Program-made: the position numbers and the translations under genes
Shown here: in pieces, positions 25,592 to 34,116 of the stretch
Numbering within the stretch: the first letter of the stretch is position 1
Layout: each line of letters opens with the position of its first letter
Source: CAJWPI01 sp964635015
Lineage (GTDB): Bacteria > Pseudomonadota > Gammaproteobacteria > Magnimaribacterales > Magnimaribacteraceae
Length of the DNA: 64,000 nt
Direction: 5' to 3'
NCBI GenBank assembly: GCA_964635015.1
Contig: CAZWMS010000003.1
Location: forward strand, 1 to 64,000
Notes under the pieces: generated by a model
What the model saw: only the letters and a program-made list of their open reading frames with translations
The model's database searches: none
What the model was told of the DNA's origin: nothing

Positions 25592-26416
25592 TTATCTAGA
25601 AATCTTATAACCCTGTTGTTCTAGTACAAATCTGTCTTCACTCAAGAAACCATAGCGATCTATCTCTCCATTTTCGTTAAAGACAAATCTTGTAACTGTA
25701 TAAGCCTCAAAAGGCAATTTAGATATATTGTCTATACTTTTAGCCCAGTGTAAAACATAGACAATATTTTCTCTGCTTAGAATTTCCACTATATTTGAAT
25801 CTATTGGGCTCCAGTCTTCAGAGTTCTGAAGGGAGATATTATTTAAAACCTGTTCTTTTGAGAAACTTCCAGCAATAGTGCCCCTTGCAACAGAAACTTT
25901 CTTTGTTTTACCATCTCTTTTTATTATAGCTCTCACTTCTTCCCCTGGTTTTCCTCTAAAAGCAAGCTTACCCATATTAGATTCATTAACTCTTAAACCA
26001 TTTACAGAAATGAATTCATCTCCCTGTTTCAATACCTCGGAGGCTGGACTGTTTGGAATGACTGAAGAAACAACCATCTTTCCTGGATCTTCATTCTGAT
26101 TAAATGTAAAGCCAAATCCAACGTATCTGCTACCAACATTCCTCCCATTTGATGCCAAATGTTCTTCCACTACGGAAGAAAAAGCATCTCTATCAGAATA
26201 GAAAGCTTCAACCCAAGTTTTAGCTATGCTCTCATATTTATTGCCATTAATTTCAGAGCTTTGGGTATTTTCTTTTTTATTTAAAGACTGCTCTTTATTA
26301 TCTATATAGTCCTTAATTTTTGGTTCAGTTATCTCATTTTCATGATTCGTAGCAAAAATATTTATAGAAAAAACTATTAACATTGATCCTAAGTAAAAAT
26401 TATTTATTTTTCTCAT
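25592..26416 (-). CDS. periplasmic PDZ protein, PDZ apparently inserted in an NTF2-like domain
   Basis: A 274-residue exported protein. Residues 1-22 form a signal peptide ending IFA, followed by a low-complexity linker to about 58. Residues 61-90 (SIAKTWVEAFYSDRDAFSSVVEEH) look like the first helices of an NTF2/SnoaL-like fold. Residues 98-178 are a PDZ domain (GFGF carboxylate loop; PNSPASEVLKQGDEFISVNG; GKPGEEVRAIIKRDGK). Residues 205-270 (NIVYVLHWAKS, AYTVTRFVFNENGEIDRYGF) look like the last strands of the NTF2-like fold. No protease triad is present, so it is probably a binding or scaffold protein. Function unknown. Confidence 0.7.
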   Translation of the reverse strand: MRKINNFYLGSMLIVFSINIFATNHENEITEPKIKDYIDNKEQSLNKKENTQSSEINGNKYESIAKTWVEAFYSDRDAFSSVVEEHLASNGRNVGSRYVGFGFTFNQNEDPGKMVVSSVIPNSPASEVLKQGDEFISVNGLRVNESNMGKLAFRGKPGEEVRAIIKRDGKTKKVSVARGTIAGSFSKEQVLNNISLQNSEDWSPIDSNIVEILSRENIVYVLHWAKSIDNISKLPFEAYTVTRFVFNENGEIDRYGFLSEDRFVLEQQGYKISR

Positions 26417-26466
26417 ATTCTTTCCTAAGTTAGATTTTATATTCTCATAATTTTTTATTTACTTAA

Positions 26467-26481
26467 AGGTTAAACTAACCT
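26467..26481 (-). terminator. weak hairpin overlapping the phosphofructokinase stop
   Basis: AGGTTA and TAACCT pair around a three-base loop (minus strand: AGGTTAGTTTAACCT, then TTAAGTAAAT). The hairpin covers the stop codon of the phosphofructokinase gene. The following T-run is only two to three bases, so termination would be poor. Confidence 0.25.
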
Positions 26482-27736
26482 AAATATTAAATTTTTTTAG
26501 TTTTTTTCTTACTAGAGTTTTTTTCAATCTCGCTATATCTGGAATTCCATTCTTATAAGGGGGATAAGCTTCCCCCTGAATTAATGGTAAAAGATATTTT
26601 TTACAGGATGAAGTAATACTAAATCCATCTTTAGATATAAATCTTTTAGGTAATTGTTTCTCGATATTTGCTACTTTAGATAGAGCTATCTTCCCAATAT
26701 CCCAGCCATATTTCTTAGTTTTCTTCCTAATTATGATAGGCATAACAGCATTTTCTCCAGATAAAGCTAAATCTACTGCTGCTTTCCCTAAAGCATATGC
26801 CTGTTTTAAGTCTGTTTTTGAAGCAATATGTCGAGCAGATCTTTGGAGATAATCAGAGACAGCCCAGTGGTATTTAAATCCTAAAGAGTTTTTTATTATT
26901 GACGCTATTCTTGGAGCAACTCCTCCAAGTTGTTGGTGACCAAAGGCATCTTTTCTATCACTATCTGAAATGAAATTCCCATTTTTTTTTCTTATTCCTT
27001 CAGAAACTACCAGGACACAATAACCAAATTTTTTAACTGATTGTTTAACTTTTATTAGCATATCTTTTTCACTAAAGGGAATTTCAGGAAATAATATTAA
27101 ATGAGGAGGGTCATCTGCTCTTTCTTTAGAAAGTCCAGATGCAGCGGCTATCCATCCAGAGTGCCTTCCCATTACTTCCAGAATAAAAACTTTGGTAGAT
27201 GTTTCACACATACTGGCAACATCTAATCCTGCTTCTCGTGTAGATACAGCAATATACTTAGCTACTGATCCAAAACCAGGGGAATTGTCAGTATATGGAA
27301 GGTCATTATCAACAGTCTTTGGTATGCCTATACAGCTGATTGGAATATTTAACTTAGAAGTAATTTCAGAGATTTTGTTAGTAGTATCCTGAGAATCCCC
27401 TCCGCCATTATAGAAAAAATAACCTATGTTATATTTTTTAAATACCTCCATAAGCCTTTGGTATTCCCTTTTTTGCTCTTTAAAATCTTTGAGCCTATAC
27501 CTACAGGACCCAAAAGCTCCTCCGGGCGTGTAAATTAGTTTCTTTATTTCACTTTTTTCTTCTCTACTAACATCAATTAAATCTTCTCTAAGCACGCCCA
27601 GGATACCGTTCTTTCCAGCATAAACTTTACCTATCTTTTTCGATTTTGCGCATGTTTCTATAACTGCTGCTGCTGTAGAATTAATAACAGAAGTTACACC
27701 TCCAGATTGTGCATATATTGCATTAAGTGTTTTCAT
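26480..27736 (-). CDS. pfp: pyrophosphate-dependent 6-phosphofructokinase
   Basis: Phosphorylates fructose-6-phosphate reversibly with PPi instead of ATP. The phosphoryl-donor region reads NGGGDSQDT, with Asp where ATP enzymes carry Gly (GGDGS). The catalytic loop is PKTVDND, where Lys replaces the Gly of PGTIDND; both changes mark the PPi type. GFGSVAKYIAVSTREAG and LEVMGRHSGWIAAASGL follow. The wording resembles the PPi enzymes I recall from Xanthomonas and methylotrophs. At 418 residues it is of the single-domain long type. It is divergent from mpl, and the PDZ gene follows 63 bp downstream. Confidence 0.88.
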   Translation of the reverse strand: MKTLNAIYAQSGGVTSVINSTAAAVIETCAKSKKIGKVYAGKNGILGVLREDLIDVSREEKSEIKKLIYTPGGAFGSCRYRLKDFKEQKREYQRLMEVFKKYNIGYFFYNGGGDSQDTTNKISEITSKLNIPISCIGIPKTVDNDLPYTDNSPGFGSVAKYIAVSTREAGLDVASMCETSTKVFILEVMGRHSGWIAAASGLSKERADDPPHLILFPEIPFSEKDMLIKVKQSVKKFGYCVLVVSEGIRKKNGNFISDSDRKDAFGHQQLGGVAPRIASIIKNSLGFKYHWAVSDYLQRSARHIASKTDLKQAYALGKAAVDLALSGENAVMPIIIRKKTKKYGWDIGKIALSKVANIEKQLPKRFISKDGFSITSSCKKYLLPLIQGEAYPPYKNGIPDIARLKKTLVRKKLKKFNI

Positions 27737-27786
27737 AGAATAAATGTTACTTAAAAGTAGACCAAGTTGGAATTAAACTTGATAGG

Positions 27787-27792
27787 TATAAT
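27787..27792 (+). promoter_or_regulatory. -10 box (TATAAT) of mpl
   Basis: A perfect TATAAT ends six bases before the mpl ATG at 27799. With normal spacing transcription starts at the A of the ATG itself, i.e. a leaderless mRNA. No ribosome-binding site is present (TAAATT precedes ATG). The -35 region is weak. Confidence 0.5.
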
Positions 27793-27798
27793 TAAATT

Positions 27799-29157
27799 AT
27801 GGGCAGAGAAAGAATACATATATTAGGAATTTGTGGAACATTTATGGGTGGAATAGCCTTACTTGCCAAAGAAGTAGGGTTTGAAGTAACAGGAAGTGAT
27901 GAAAATATTTACCCTCCTATGTCAGAACATCTTTCCTCACAAAATATAGATGTAATTGATGGTTATGAGATAAATAATATACCTAAGGCTGATATTTACT
28001 TAATCGGGAATGTATTATCACGGGGCAATATAGCAGTTGAACATATCTTAAAATCAGGACTCCCTTTTAGTTCAGGATCCGCTTGGTTGGCTCAGAATAT
28101 TCTTAAGGGAAAAAGGGTTTTAGCAGTTTCAGGTACACATGGCAAAACTACAACTACTAGCATGATATCCTGGATATTGGAATCAAATGGTCTAGACATT
28201 GGGTATATAATTGCAGGAAAACCAGAAAATTTTAAAAGAAGTGCTCGTTTAGGTTCGAATGATATATTTGTTATAGAGGCCGATGAATATGATTCTGCTT
28301 TTTTTGATAAAAGAGCTAAATTTATACATTACCTCCCAGAAGTACTGGTAATAAATAACCTAGAGTTTGATCATGCTGATATTTATTCTGATATTTCTCA
28401 AATTCAAAAAGAGTTTCACAATCTATTAAGAACCATGTCCAAGAAAAGTTCTATCATTATTCCTGATAACGATCTCAGAGTAAGAGAGGTAATAAAAATG
28501 GGCTTATGGAGCAATTTAATAACTTTTGGGCAAGCACCGTCTTTATCTAACTTTTTTGAACCTGTAGTTTCAGACTATTCCAAGATTAGATTTTCTATTG
28601 AAGGGAAAGAAAAAGAAATGAGCTGGAAAATGTTTGGTAAGCATAATGCCTTCAATGCCCTCGCATCTATCTTGGCTGTAAAGGAACTGAATATTTCTTT
28701 ATCAAACTCTATAGCAGCTTTAGAAAATTTCTTAGGTGTTTCTAGAAGACAAGAAGTTTTGATTGAAAAAGATAACTTTGTTTTGATAGATGATTTTGCG
28801 CATCATCCTACTGCCATAAAAGAAACTTTAGAAGGGATAAGAAATAGATACAAAGAAAGAAGAGTTATAGCTTTCATAGAATTGAGGTCAAATACAATGA
28901 AATCAGGTCTCCATGATCAAAATTTAATTAAGTCAGTAGAAAATGCTGATATAGTTTATTGGGGAGGAAATGACAAAAAACAAATAAATTCTTTAATTGA
29001 ACACTCTCCAGTAAAAAGTAATCACATTTATTCCATAGAAAAGGCTGTTAAAGATACTGTAAAAGATTTAAACAAGGGAGATGTTGTTATTATGATGTCT
29101 AACGGTAATTTTGGAGACTTAGGTAAAAAACTAAAAGTTGCCTTAGAACACTCTTGA
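27799..29157 (+). CDS. mpl: UDP-N-acetylmuramate:L-alanyl-gamma-D-glutamyl-meso-diaminopimelate ligase
   Basis: Recycling ligase that joins murein tripeptide directly to UDP-MurNAc in the cytosol. The opening HILGICGTFMGGIALLAKE distinguishes Mpl from MurC. The ATP loop is SGTHGKTTTTSM, then EADEYDSAFFDKRAKF and NNLEFDHADIY for metal and substrate binding, and DDFAHHPTAIKETL in the C-terminal domain. Length (452) is normal. Its stop overlaps the TTG start of a dipeptidase gene. Mpl implies that this organism recovers anhydro-muropeptides. Confidence 0.95.
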   Translation: MGRERIHILGICGTFMGGIALLAKEVGFEVTGSDENIYPPMSEHLSSQNIDVIDGYEINNIPKADIYLIGNVLSRGNIAVEHILKSGLPFSSGSAWLAQNILKGKRVLAVSGTHGKTTTTSMISWILESNGLDIGYIIAGKPENFKRSARLGSNDIFVIEADEYDSAFFDKRAKFIHYLPEVLVINNLEFDHADIYSDISQIQKEFHNLLRTMSKKSSIIIPDNDLRVREVIKMGLWSNLITFGQAPSLSNFFEPVVSDYSKIRFSIEGKEKEMSWKMFGKHNAFNALASILAVKELNISLSNSIAALENFLGVSRRQEVLIEKDNFVLIDDFAHHPTAIKETLEGIRNRYKERRVIAFIELRSNTMKSGLHDQNLIKSVENADIVYWGGNDKKQINSLIEHSPVKSNHIYSIEKAVKDTVKDLNKGDVVIMMSNGNFGDLGKKLKVALEHS

Positions 29158-30347
29158 AAAAAAGCTTATCATTTCTAATTTTCTTATTACTTTCTTGCTC
29201 TGAAGAAGAAAAGAGTTTGCAAGTTGAGTCGTTAGCACAAGATAGCTTAATAATAGACACTCATATTGATGTACCTTATAGGCTTTGGAGGCAACATGAG
29301 AAGGGTCAGAATATAGAAGATATCTCTAAACTTTCTTCAGGTAACTTCGATTACATGAGGGCCATGGCAGGAGGGCTTAATATTGCATTCTTTTCTATTT
29401 ATTTACCATCGGTAACTGAGGAACTAAAAACTTCTTTTGAGATGGCTAACCAGTTGATTGATATGGTTGAAGATATTGTTAGCCTTAATCCTAATAAATT
29501 TTATCTAATTAGATCTTCTCAGGATGCTAATAGCCTCCCAAAAGAAAGTATTGTAGGTATAGCTCTGGGCATGGAAAATGGAGCACCCATTCAAGGTGAT
29601 TTGAAGCGAGTTAAATTATTCCATGATAGAGGCATCAGATATATAACCTTAACTCATTCTAAGAGTAATCATATCAGCGATTCATCTTATGATGATAATA
29701 TTCAATGGGGCGGCTTAAGTGATTTTGGTAAAAGTCTATTAGTTGAAATGAATAACCGAGGAATGATGATAGATGTTTCTCATGTAAACGATCAGGCATT
29801 CTATCAAGCAATTGAAATTAGCGAGACGCCTGTTATAGCTAGCCATTCTTCTCTAAGACACTTTACACCAGGATTTGAAAGGAATATAAGTGATGACATG
29901 CTACTTAAACTTGCTCAAAAAGGAGGTGTTATCCAAATAAACTTTGGCAGTGATTTTCTCACATTAGCTTCACAGGAATTTAGAAATAATAAAAAAGAAT
30001 TTATCTTAAGTTTTCAAACAGAAAGAAGTTTATCTTCAGAAGAGATTTTGAATTTAGATAAAAAATTTAAAATTAACAACCCATATCCTTTTGCAGATAT
30101 TTCAGTTGTTCTAGACCACATTGATAGAGTGGTCGATCTAGTGGGAATTGACCATGTCGGAATTGGTTCAGATTTTGATGGAGTAGGTGATACTTTACCT
30201 GTTGGTCTGAAGGATGTGTCCATGTACCCTAATTTAGTTCAGGGTTTAGTTGACAGGGGTTATAGTAAATTAGATATACAAAAGATTCTCGGAAAGAATC
30301 TATTAAGGGTTTGGATCGAAGTAGAAAATTATGCAAAGGAACACTAA
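29154..30347 (+). CDS. membrane dipeptidase (peptidase M19), lipoprotein
   Basis: Zinc dipeptidase of family M19 (renal-dipeptidase type). Metal ligands begin with His37 and Asp39 in IIDTHIDVPYRLW, followed by MIDVSHVND, ASHSSLRHFTPGFERNISDDML and GIGSDFDGV. Residues 1-15 form a lipoprotein signal with lipobox LLSC at Cys15, so it is probably anchored in the outer membrane or periplasm. The start is TTG, overlapping the mpl stop by 4 bp (TTGA), which implies coupling. Placement after mpl suggests peptide salvage, perhaps of cell-wall peptides. D-amino-acid-containing dipeptides are typical substrates of the family. Confidence 0.9.
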   Translation: MKKSLSFLIFLLLSCSEEEKSLQVESLAQDSLIIDTHIDVPYRLWRQHEKGQNIEDISKLSSGNFDYMRAMAGGLNIAFFSIYLPSVTEELKTSFEMANQLIDMVEDIVSLNPNKFYLIRSSQDANSLPKESIVGIALGMENGAPIQGDLKRVKLFHDRGIRYITLTHSKSNHISDSSYDDNIQWGGLSDFGKSLLVEMNNRGMMIDVSHVNDQAFYQAIEISETPVIASHSSLRHFTPGFERNISDDMLLKLAQKGGVIQINFGSDFLTLASQEFRNNKKEFILSFQTERSLSSEEILNLDKKFKINNPYPFADISVVLDHIDRVVDLVGIDHVGIGSDFDGVGDTLPVGLKDVSMYPNLVQGLVDRGYSKLDIQKILGKNLLRVWIEVENYAKEH

Positions 30348-30945
30348 GCCCTCTAGAGAATGTCCTTTGTTTCCTCTAACAGTTAATGTTTTACCTGGAG
30401 GATTCTTGCCTCTTCAAATTTTTGAACCAAGATATTTAGACATGATAAGTAATTGTCTGGGTAAAGAAAAAGGTTTTTCTATAGTTCTTTTACAAGCGCA
30501 AGTTGGAGGTTTACAAAAAGATTCTATACCTAATCACTTCATGGTTGGAACCTATGTAGAAGTTGTTGATTTTAATCAGCTTGAGAACGGTCTACTGGGG
30601 ATTACTGTTAAAGGTAAGAACCGAATAAAGGTAATAGAAAGATGGAGCAAGAAGAAAGATGATTTAATTATGGGAAGCGTTATTAATTTTGAAGAAGAAG
30701 AAGAGTCTGTTTCTCTAGAACCAAAATATGAAAATATTTGGAACCTGTTACGGGAAATTTCTAGCCATCCAAAAATAAAAAGCCTAGATCTTGATATAGA
30801 TTTTAAGTGCTCATCAAGCGTAGTTTATAACTTGGCTAGTTTATTGCCGTTAACACCTCCAGACAGACAGATTTTATTAGAAACTAAGTCAAACACAACA
30901 AGACTAGATCATTTGAATCAATTAGTAACAAAATATGGAGGGTAG
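30331..30945 (+). CDS. Lon N-terminal (LAN) domain protein
   Basis: A 204-residue protein consisting of the Lon protease substrate-binding domain only, without ATPase or protease parts. It shows FPLTVNVLPGGFLPLQIFEPRYLDM near the N-terminus and LASLLPLTPPDRQILLE near the C-terminus. Members are common in proteobacteria (the YcgB/PUA-like LAN group) and their role is unknown. It overlaps the dipeptidase gene by 17 bp and ends 6 bp from the convergent MDR gene. Confidence 0.85.
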   Translation: MQRNTKPSRECPLFPLTVNVLPGGFLPLQIFEPRYLDMISNCLGKEKGFSIVLLQAQVGGLQKDSIPNHFMVGTYVEVVDFNQLENGLLGITVKGKNRIKVIERWSKKKDDLIMGSVINFEEEEESVSLEPKYENIWNLLREISSHPKIKSLDLDIDFKCSSSVVYNLASLLPLTPPDRQILLETKSNTTRLDHLNQLVTKYGG

Positions 30946-30951
30946 ACAAAT

Positions 30952-31980
30952 CTATTCAGGATCAGATAATTTTAATAGTTGTTTTCCAACATTTTGGCCT
31001 GTATAGAGTCTTAGAAGGGTAGTGGGGGCATTTTCCAAGCCTTCTTGTATATCTTCTTTATAAGTAATTTTTCCTTCATCTACCCAGCCCCTAAGTTCAC
31101 TAATGGCTTCAGAGAATTTTGAAGCATAATCCAGGAGAATAAAACCTTCCATCCTAGCTCTCATAAAAATTAGAGCCATATAATTAGAGGGGCCTGGAGG
31201 TAAAATCTTTTCGTTGTAACGTGAAATTGCACCACATAAAACTATCCTTGCATTTTGAGCTATCTGAGCAAGTGATTTGTCCAAAAATTCCCCCCCAACA
31301 TTATCAAAGACTAGGTTAATCCCTTTCGGACAAGATTCTCTTAAAGCTTTTGATATATTGTCCTTCTTATAATCTATTGCGAAGTCAAAATTTGCTTCAT
31401 TTATTAGCCAATTACATTTATCTTCTCCACCAGCTGTTCCAATAACTTTGCAACCTTTTATCTTGGCTATTTGACCTGCCACTGAGCCAGTTGCCCCAGC
31501 TGCCCCTGATACTACTACTGTATCTCCCTCTTTGGGTTTACCTACATCTAAAAGACCAAAATAAGCAGTCAACCCTGTAATTCCAAAAACGCTTAAAGGA
31601 CTAGTTATAGGTATATCTGAAGGGACTTTTGTCGCAGACATCATTCCCGATCCATCGGTAACAGCATAGTCTTGCCATCCAAAAGTTCCTTGCACTATCT
31701 CTCCTTCTTTAAATTCTGGATGTCTCGATTCTATAACTTGGGCTACAGAACCTGCTCTCATAACTTCTCCAATTTGGACTGGTGGAACATAACTTTTTCT
31801 ATCCTCCATCCAACCCCTTTGTGCAGGATCAAAACTTAAATAAAGATTCTTAACAAGCATTTCACCCTCACTAGGTGACTCTACTTCTACTTCTTGCCAT
31901 TTAAAATTATGCTCTCCAACCATACCTTCAGGCCTTTTAGACAATACCCATTGTCTATTTTTAAAATTTTTTCCAGACAT
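30952..31980 (-). CDS. NADP-dependent MDR oxidoreductase (CurA/PTGR1-like)
   Basis: Zinc-free medium-chain reductase that reduces alpha-beta-unsaturated ketones or aldehydes, the family of prostaglandin reductase, leukotriene B4 dehydrogenase and bacterial CurA. The N-terminal LYLSFDPAQRGWM and the nucleotide-binding SGAAGATGSVAGQIAKIKG are diagnostic. KCNWLINEANFDFAIDYK follows, and FDNVGGEFLD is the typical active-site stretch. It begins 16 bp after the carotenoid-oxygenase stop and is probably co-transcribed with it. It may reduce the enone or enal products of that enzyme. This link is an inference. Confidence 0.88.
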   Translation of the reverse strand: MSGKNFKNRQWVLSKRPEGMVGEHNFKWQEVEVESPSEGEMLVKNLYLSFDPAQRGWMEDRKSYVPPVQIGEVMRAGSVAQVIESRHPEFKEGEIVQGTFGWQDYAVTDGSGMMSATKVPSDIPITSPLSVFGITGLTAYFGLLDVGKPKEGDTVVVSGAAGATGSVAGQIAKIKGCKVIGTAGGEDKCNWLINEANFDFAIDYKKDNISKALRESCPKGINLVFDNVGGEFLDKSLAQIAQNARIVLCGAISRYNEKILPPGPSNYMALIFMRARMEGFILLDYASKFSEAISELRGWVDEGKITYKEDIQEGLENAPTTLLRLYTGQNVGKQLLKLSDPE

Positions 31981-31996
31981 TTTTTTCTCCTATTTT

Positions 31997-33409
31997 TTAA
32001 TTTCCTGGTCTCCAATTCCCATGAAAACCAAAAGGAATTCTATGAGGTAGTTTTGCAGTTGCTATAGGTCCTGCCCCAACATTTTGGGCGTCTAGAATTA
32101 ACAAATCAGACCTATTTTCTTCTCCTCTGTAAGCAGTTGCTATTAGATATCCATCTCCTTCCTCAGCATCTTGGTTTTTTGGAATAAATACTGGTTCACC
32201 TACTGCATCATTCTTTGAAGGCGTGAAAAAATGTTTTTTTCCTGAAATATGATCAAAGTGGGCAATAGAATTTAAACCTGCACCACCAAGGTGTTCTCCT
32301 ATGCCTGTAGCATAATATCCGTGTCGGTATTTCAACATTGCATACCGTTCATCAACCCTTGGAAATTCACCTAAATCTTCATCTAAATAACTCTTTTTGA
32401 TATTACTAGAATTAGATGATAGATCTATTTCCCAACGATTTAGTTTTGCTTCAGCTTTCTTTGGGTCACCCATACTTCCATCTACATGCGGGAAAAGAGG
32501 TGGTTCTTCAAATTGCATTACATCTGCAATGATTTTATTTCCTTCTGTATAAGCATTCATGGGGTGGAATACAAAACATGGGTCATCTGTGTACCATTTT
32601 ATGTCTTCAACACTACCTTCTTTGGGCATTACTCCAATATGAGTTCCTTTATCAGGTTCCCATGCGATTGGAGGTTTCCCTTCCATAGCCCTTTGCATAT
32701 CCATAGAAAGGGGAAATATAGGAAAAATTACATGTTCACTAGTTACCATAAAATCATGAACCATGCTTGAATAAGGTGCATCAAATTCTTCGTATTTCAC
32801 TAAAGAACCATTTCTATCAACTTCAAAATAACTCATTCTAGGGCTCAAGAGTTCTCCTACTGTATAACTAAAACTATGCATATGTCCTGTTAAGGGATCT
32901 ATTTTGGGGTGAGCAGTCATTGGAGATAGAAGCTTATTGTTATAATTATGAGAGCCTCTTGATTCAAGAGAAATTGGATCTAATTCAAAAGGAAGGTGAC
33001 CCTCTTCTAACGCCAATAATTTTCCAGCGTGGAAAACTATACTGGTGTTAGCGGTGCCATTATCATTGCTTGGATCCCATTCAGGATCTACTTCCATTGG
33101 ATTTAAGGGGTTGATTAAAGACCTCCCAGCTTTTCTTTCTTGACTCCATTTCGAAGTTCTTGCCCATCTATTTTTGTAAGAAACACGCCCATTCTCAAAA
33201 TGAAAAGCATGAATCATCCCATCACCTGCAAACCAATGATACTCATCCCCTAATGGAGCAAATTGTGGATCTGGACCATTTCTATAATAACTACCATAAA
33301 TTTCTTTTGGTATTTCTCCTTCTACTATAAGATCATTTAAATCACATTCCATTCTTAAGGGAGCAAAGTTCCCTTTTAAGAAATCATTATTTGGATAAGG
33401 TCTTGTCAT
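31997..33409 (-). CDS. carotenoid oxygenase family protein (RPE65/CCD)
   Basis: Non-haem Fe(II) dioxygenase that cleaves a conjugated double bond in carotenoids, apocarotenoids or stilbenes. The four His iron ligands are seen in order in TAHPKIDP, SSMVHDFMVT, CFVFHPMNAY and, at the C-terminus, FGFHGNWRP. N-terminal YRNGPDPQFAP and WFAGDGMIHAF are family blades. I chose the ATG at 33409 (470 residues), preceded by AAGGGGG; an in-frame TTG at 33442 would add 11 residues without a good site. The substrate is not clear: the sequence reads more like apocarotenoid/lignostilbene enzymes than like the retinal-forming Blh. A reductase gene follows in the same operon. Confidence 0.9.
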   Translation of the reverse strand: MTRPYPNNDFLKGNFAPLRMECDLNDLIVEGEIPKEIYGSYYRNGPDPQFAPLGDEYHWFAGDGMIHAFHFENGRVSYKNRWARTSKWSQERKAGRSLINPLNPMEVDPEWDPSNDNGTANTSIVFHAGKLLALEEGHLPFELDPISLESRGSHNYNNKLLSPMTAHPKIDPLTGHMHSFSYTVGELLSPRMSYFEVDRNGSLVKYEEFDAPYSSMVHDFMVTSEHVIFPIFPLSMDMQRAMEGKPPIAWEPDKGTHIGVMPKEGSVEDIKWYTDDPCFVFHPMNAYTEGNKIIADVMQFEEPPLFPHVDGSMGDPKKAEAKLNRWEIDLSSNSSNIKKSYLDEDLGEFPRVDERYAMLKYRHGYYATGIGEHLGGAGLNSIAHFDHISGKKHFFTPSKNDAVGEPVFIPKNQDAEEGDGYLIATAYRGEENRSDLLILDAQNVGAGPIATAKLPHRIPFGFHGNWRPGN

Positions 33410-33461
33410 GGCTGAGCCCCCTTCAGTAAGTATTTGGAACAACCTTTAGAAATCAGTTTCT

Positions 33462-34076
33462 TTATGTTTTCCTTAAATTTTTAAATCTTGAAGCTAAGTA
33501 TACAGCTATTGCTGCTGCTATAACACTTATGGTGAGAGGAAGAACTGAAGCACTATCAGCAATGCTTTTTCCAGCAAAATATCCAGGGAGCATATATATT
33601 GATGCCCAGAAAATACCTGAAAATAAATCTATAAGTATAAATTTTCTTGGTTCCATACCCAAAGAACCTGCTACTAAAGGCAGTAAGGCCCTTACAGGTC
33701 CTATGAACCTTCCTAAGAAAATACCAATTACTCCGTAAGATTTAATGAAAGCTCTCCCTTCTAACAACCAATGAGGTCTTTTTACGAAAGGCCACTTATT
33801 ATCTAGTTTGTTTTGAAAATATCTTCCTATTAAGAAACTAAAGATATCTGCCATACACGCCCCTAAGTAAGCAAAAAGCAAGACAAAGGGGAGGGGAAGA
33901 TTCAAAGTTCCTGCCATTGCTGAAATAAGAGCTAGAAGTGCAACCCCTGGAATCAACAAACCAATCACAGCGAAGGATTCTAGGAAAGCAGCAAAAAAAA
34001 TAACCCCTATTATCCATTCAGGATAATTCTCGAGCCAAAGTAATGCTACACCAGGATCAAACATTCTATAATGCAT
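33462..34076 (-). CDS. DedA family membrane protein
   Basis: Inner-membrane protein of the DedA/VTT superfamily, implicated in lipid-carrier or phospholipid flipping. Five to six hydrophobic stretches are visible. Family motifs are ESFAVIGLLIPGVALL, GACMADIFSFLIGRYF, FIGPVRALLPLVAGSLGM with the conserved F/GRFIGPVR, and the acidic Glu in the first re-entrant loop. At 204 residues it is the standard length. It lies upstream of the carotenoid oxygenase gene by about 50 bp and is divergent from proA. Confidence 0.9.
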   Translation of the reverse strand: MHYRMFDPGVALLWLENYPEWIIGVIFFAAFLESFAVIGLLIPGVALLALISAMAGTLNLPLPFVLLFAYLGACMADIFSFLIGRYFQNKLDNKWPFVKRPHWLLEGRAFIKSYGVIGIFLGRFIGPVRALLPLVAGSLGMEPRKFILIDLFSGIFWASIYMLPGYFAGKSIADSASVLPLTISVIAAAIAVYLASRFKNLRKT

Positions 34077-34116
34077 CCTTATCTATTAATTATAGCCAAC
34101 AGAATATTGAATTACA

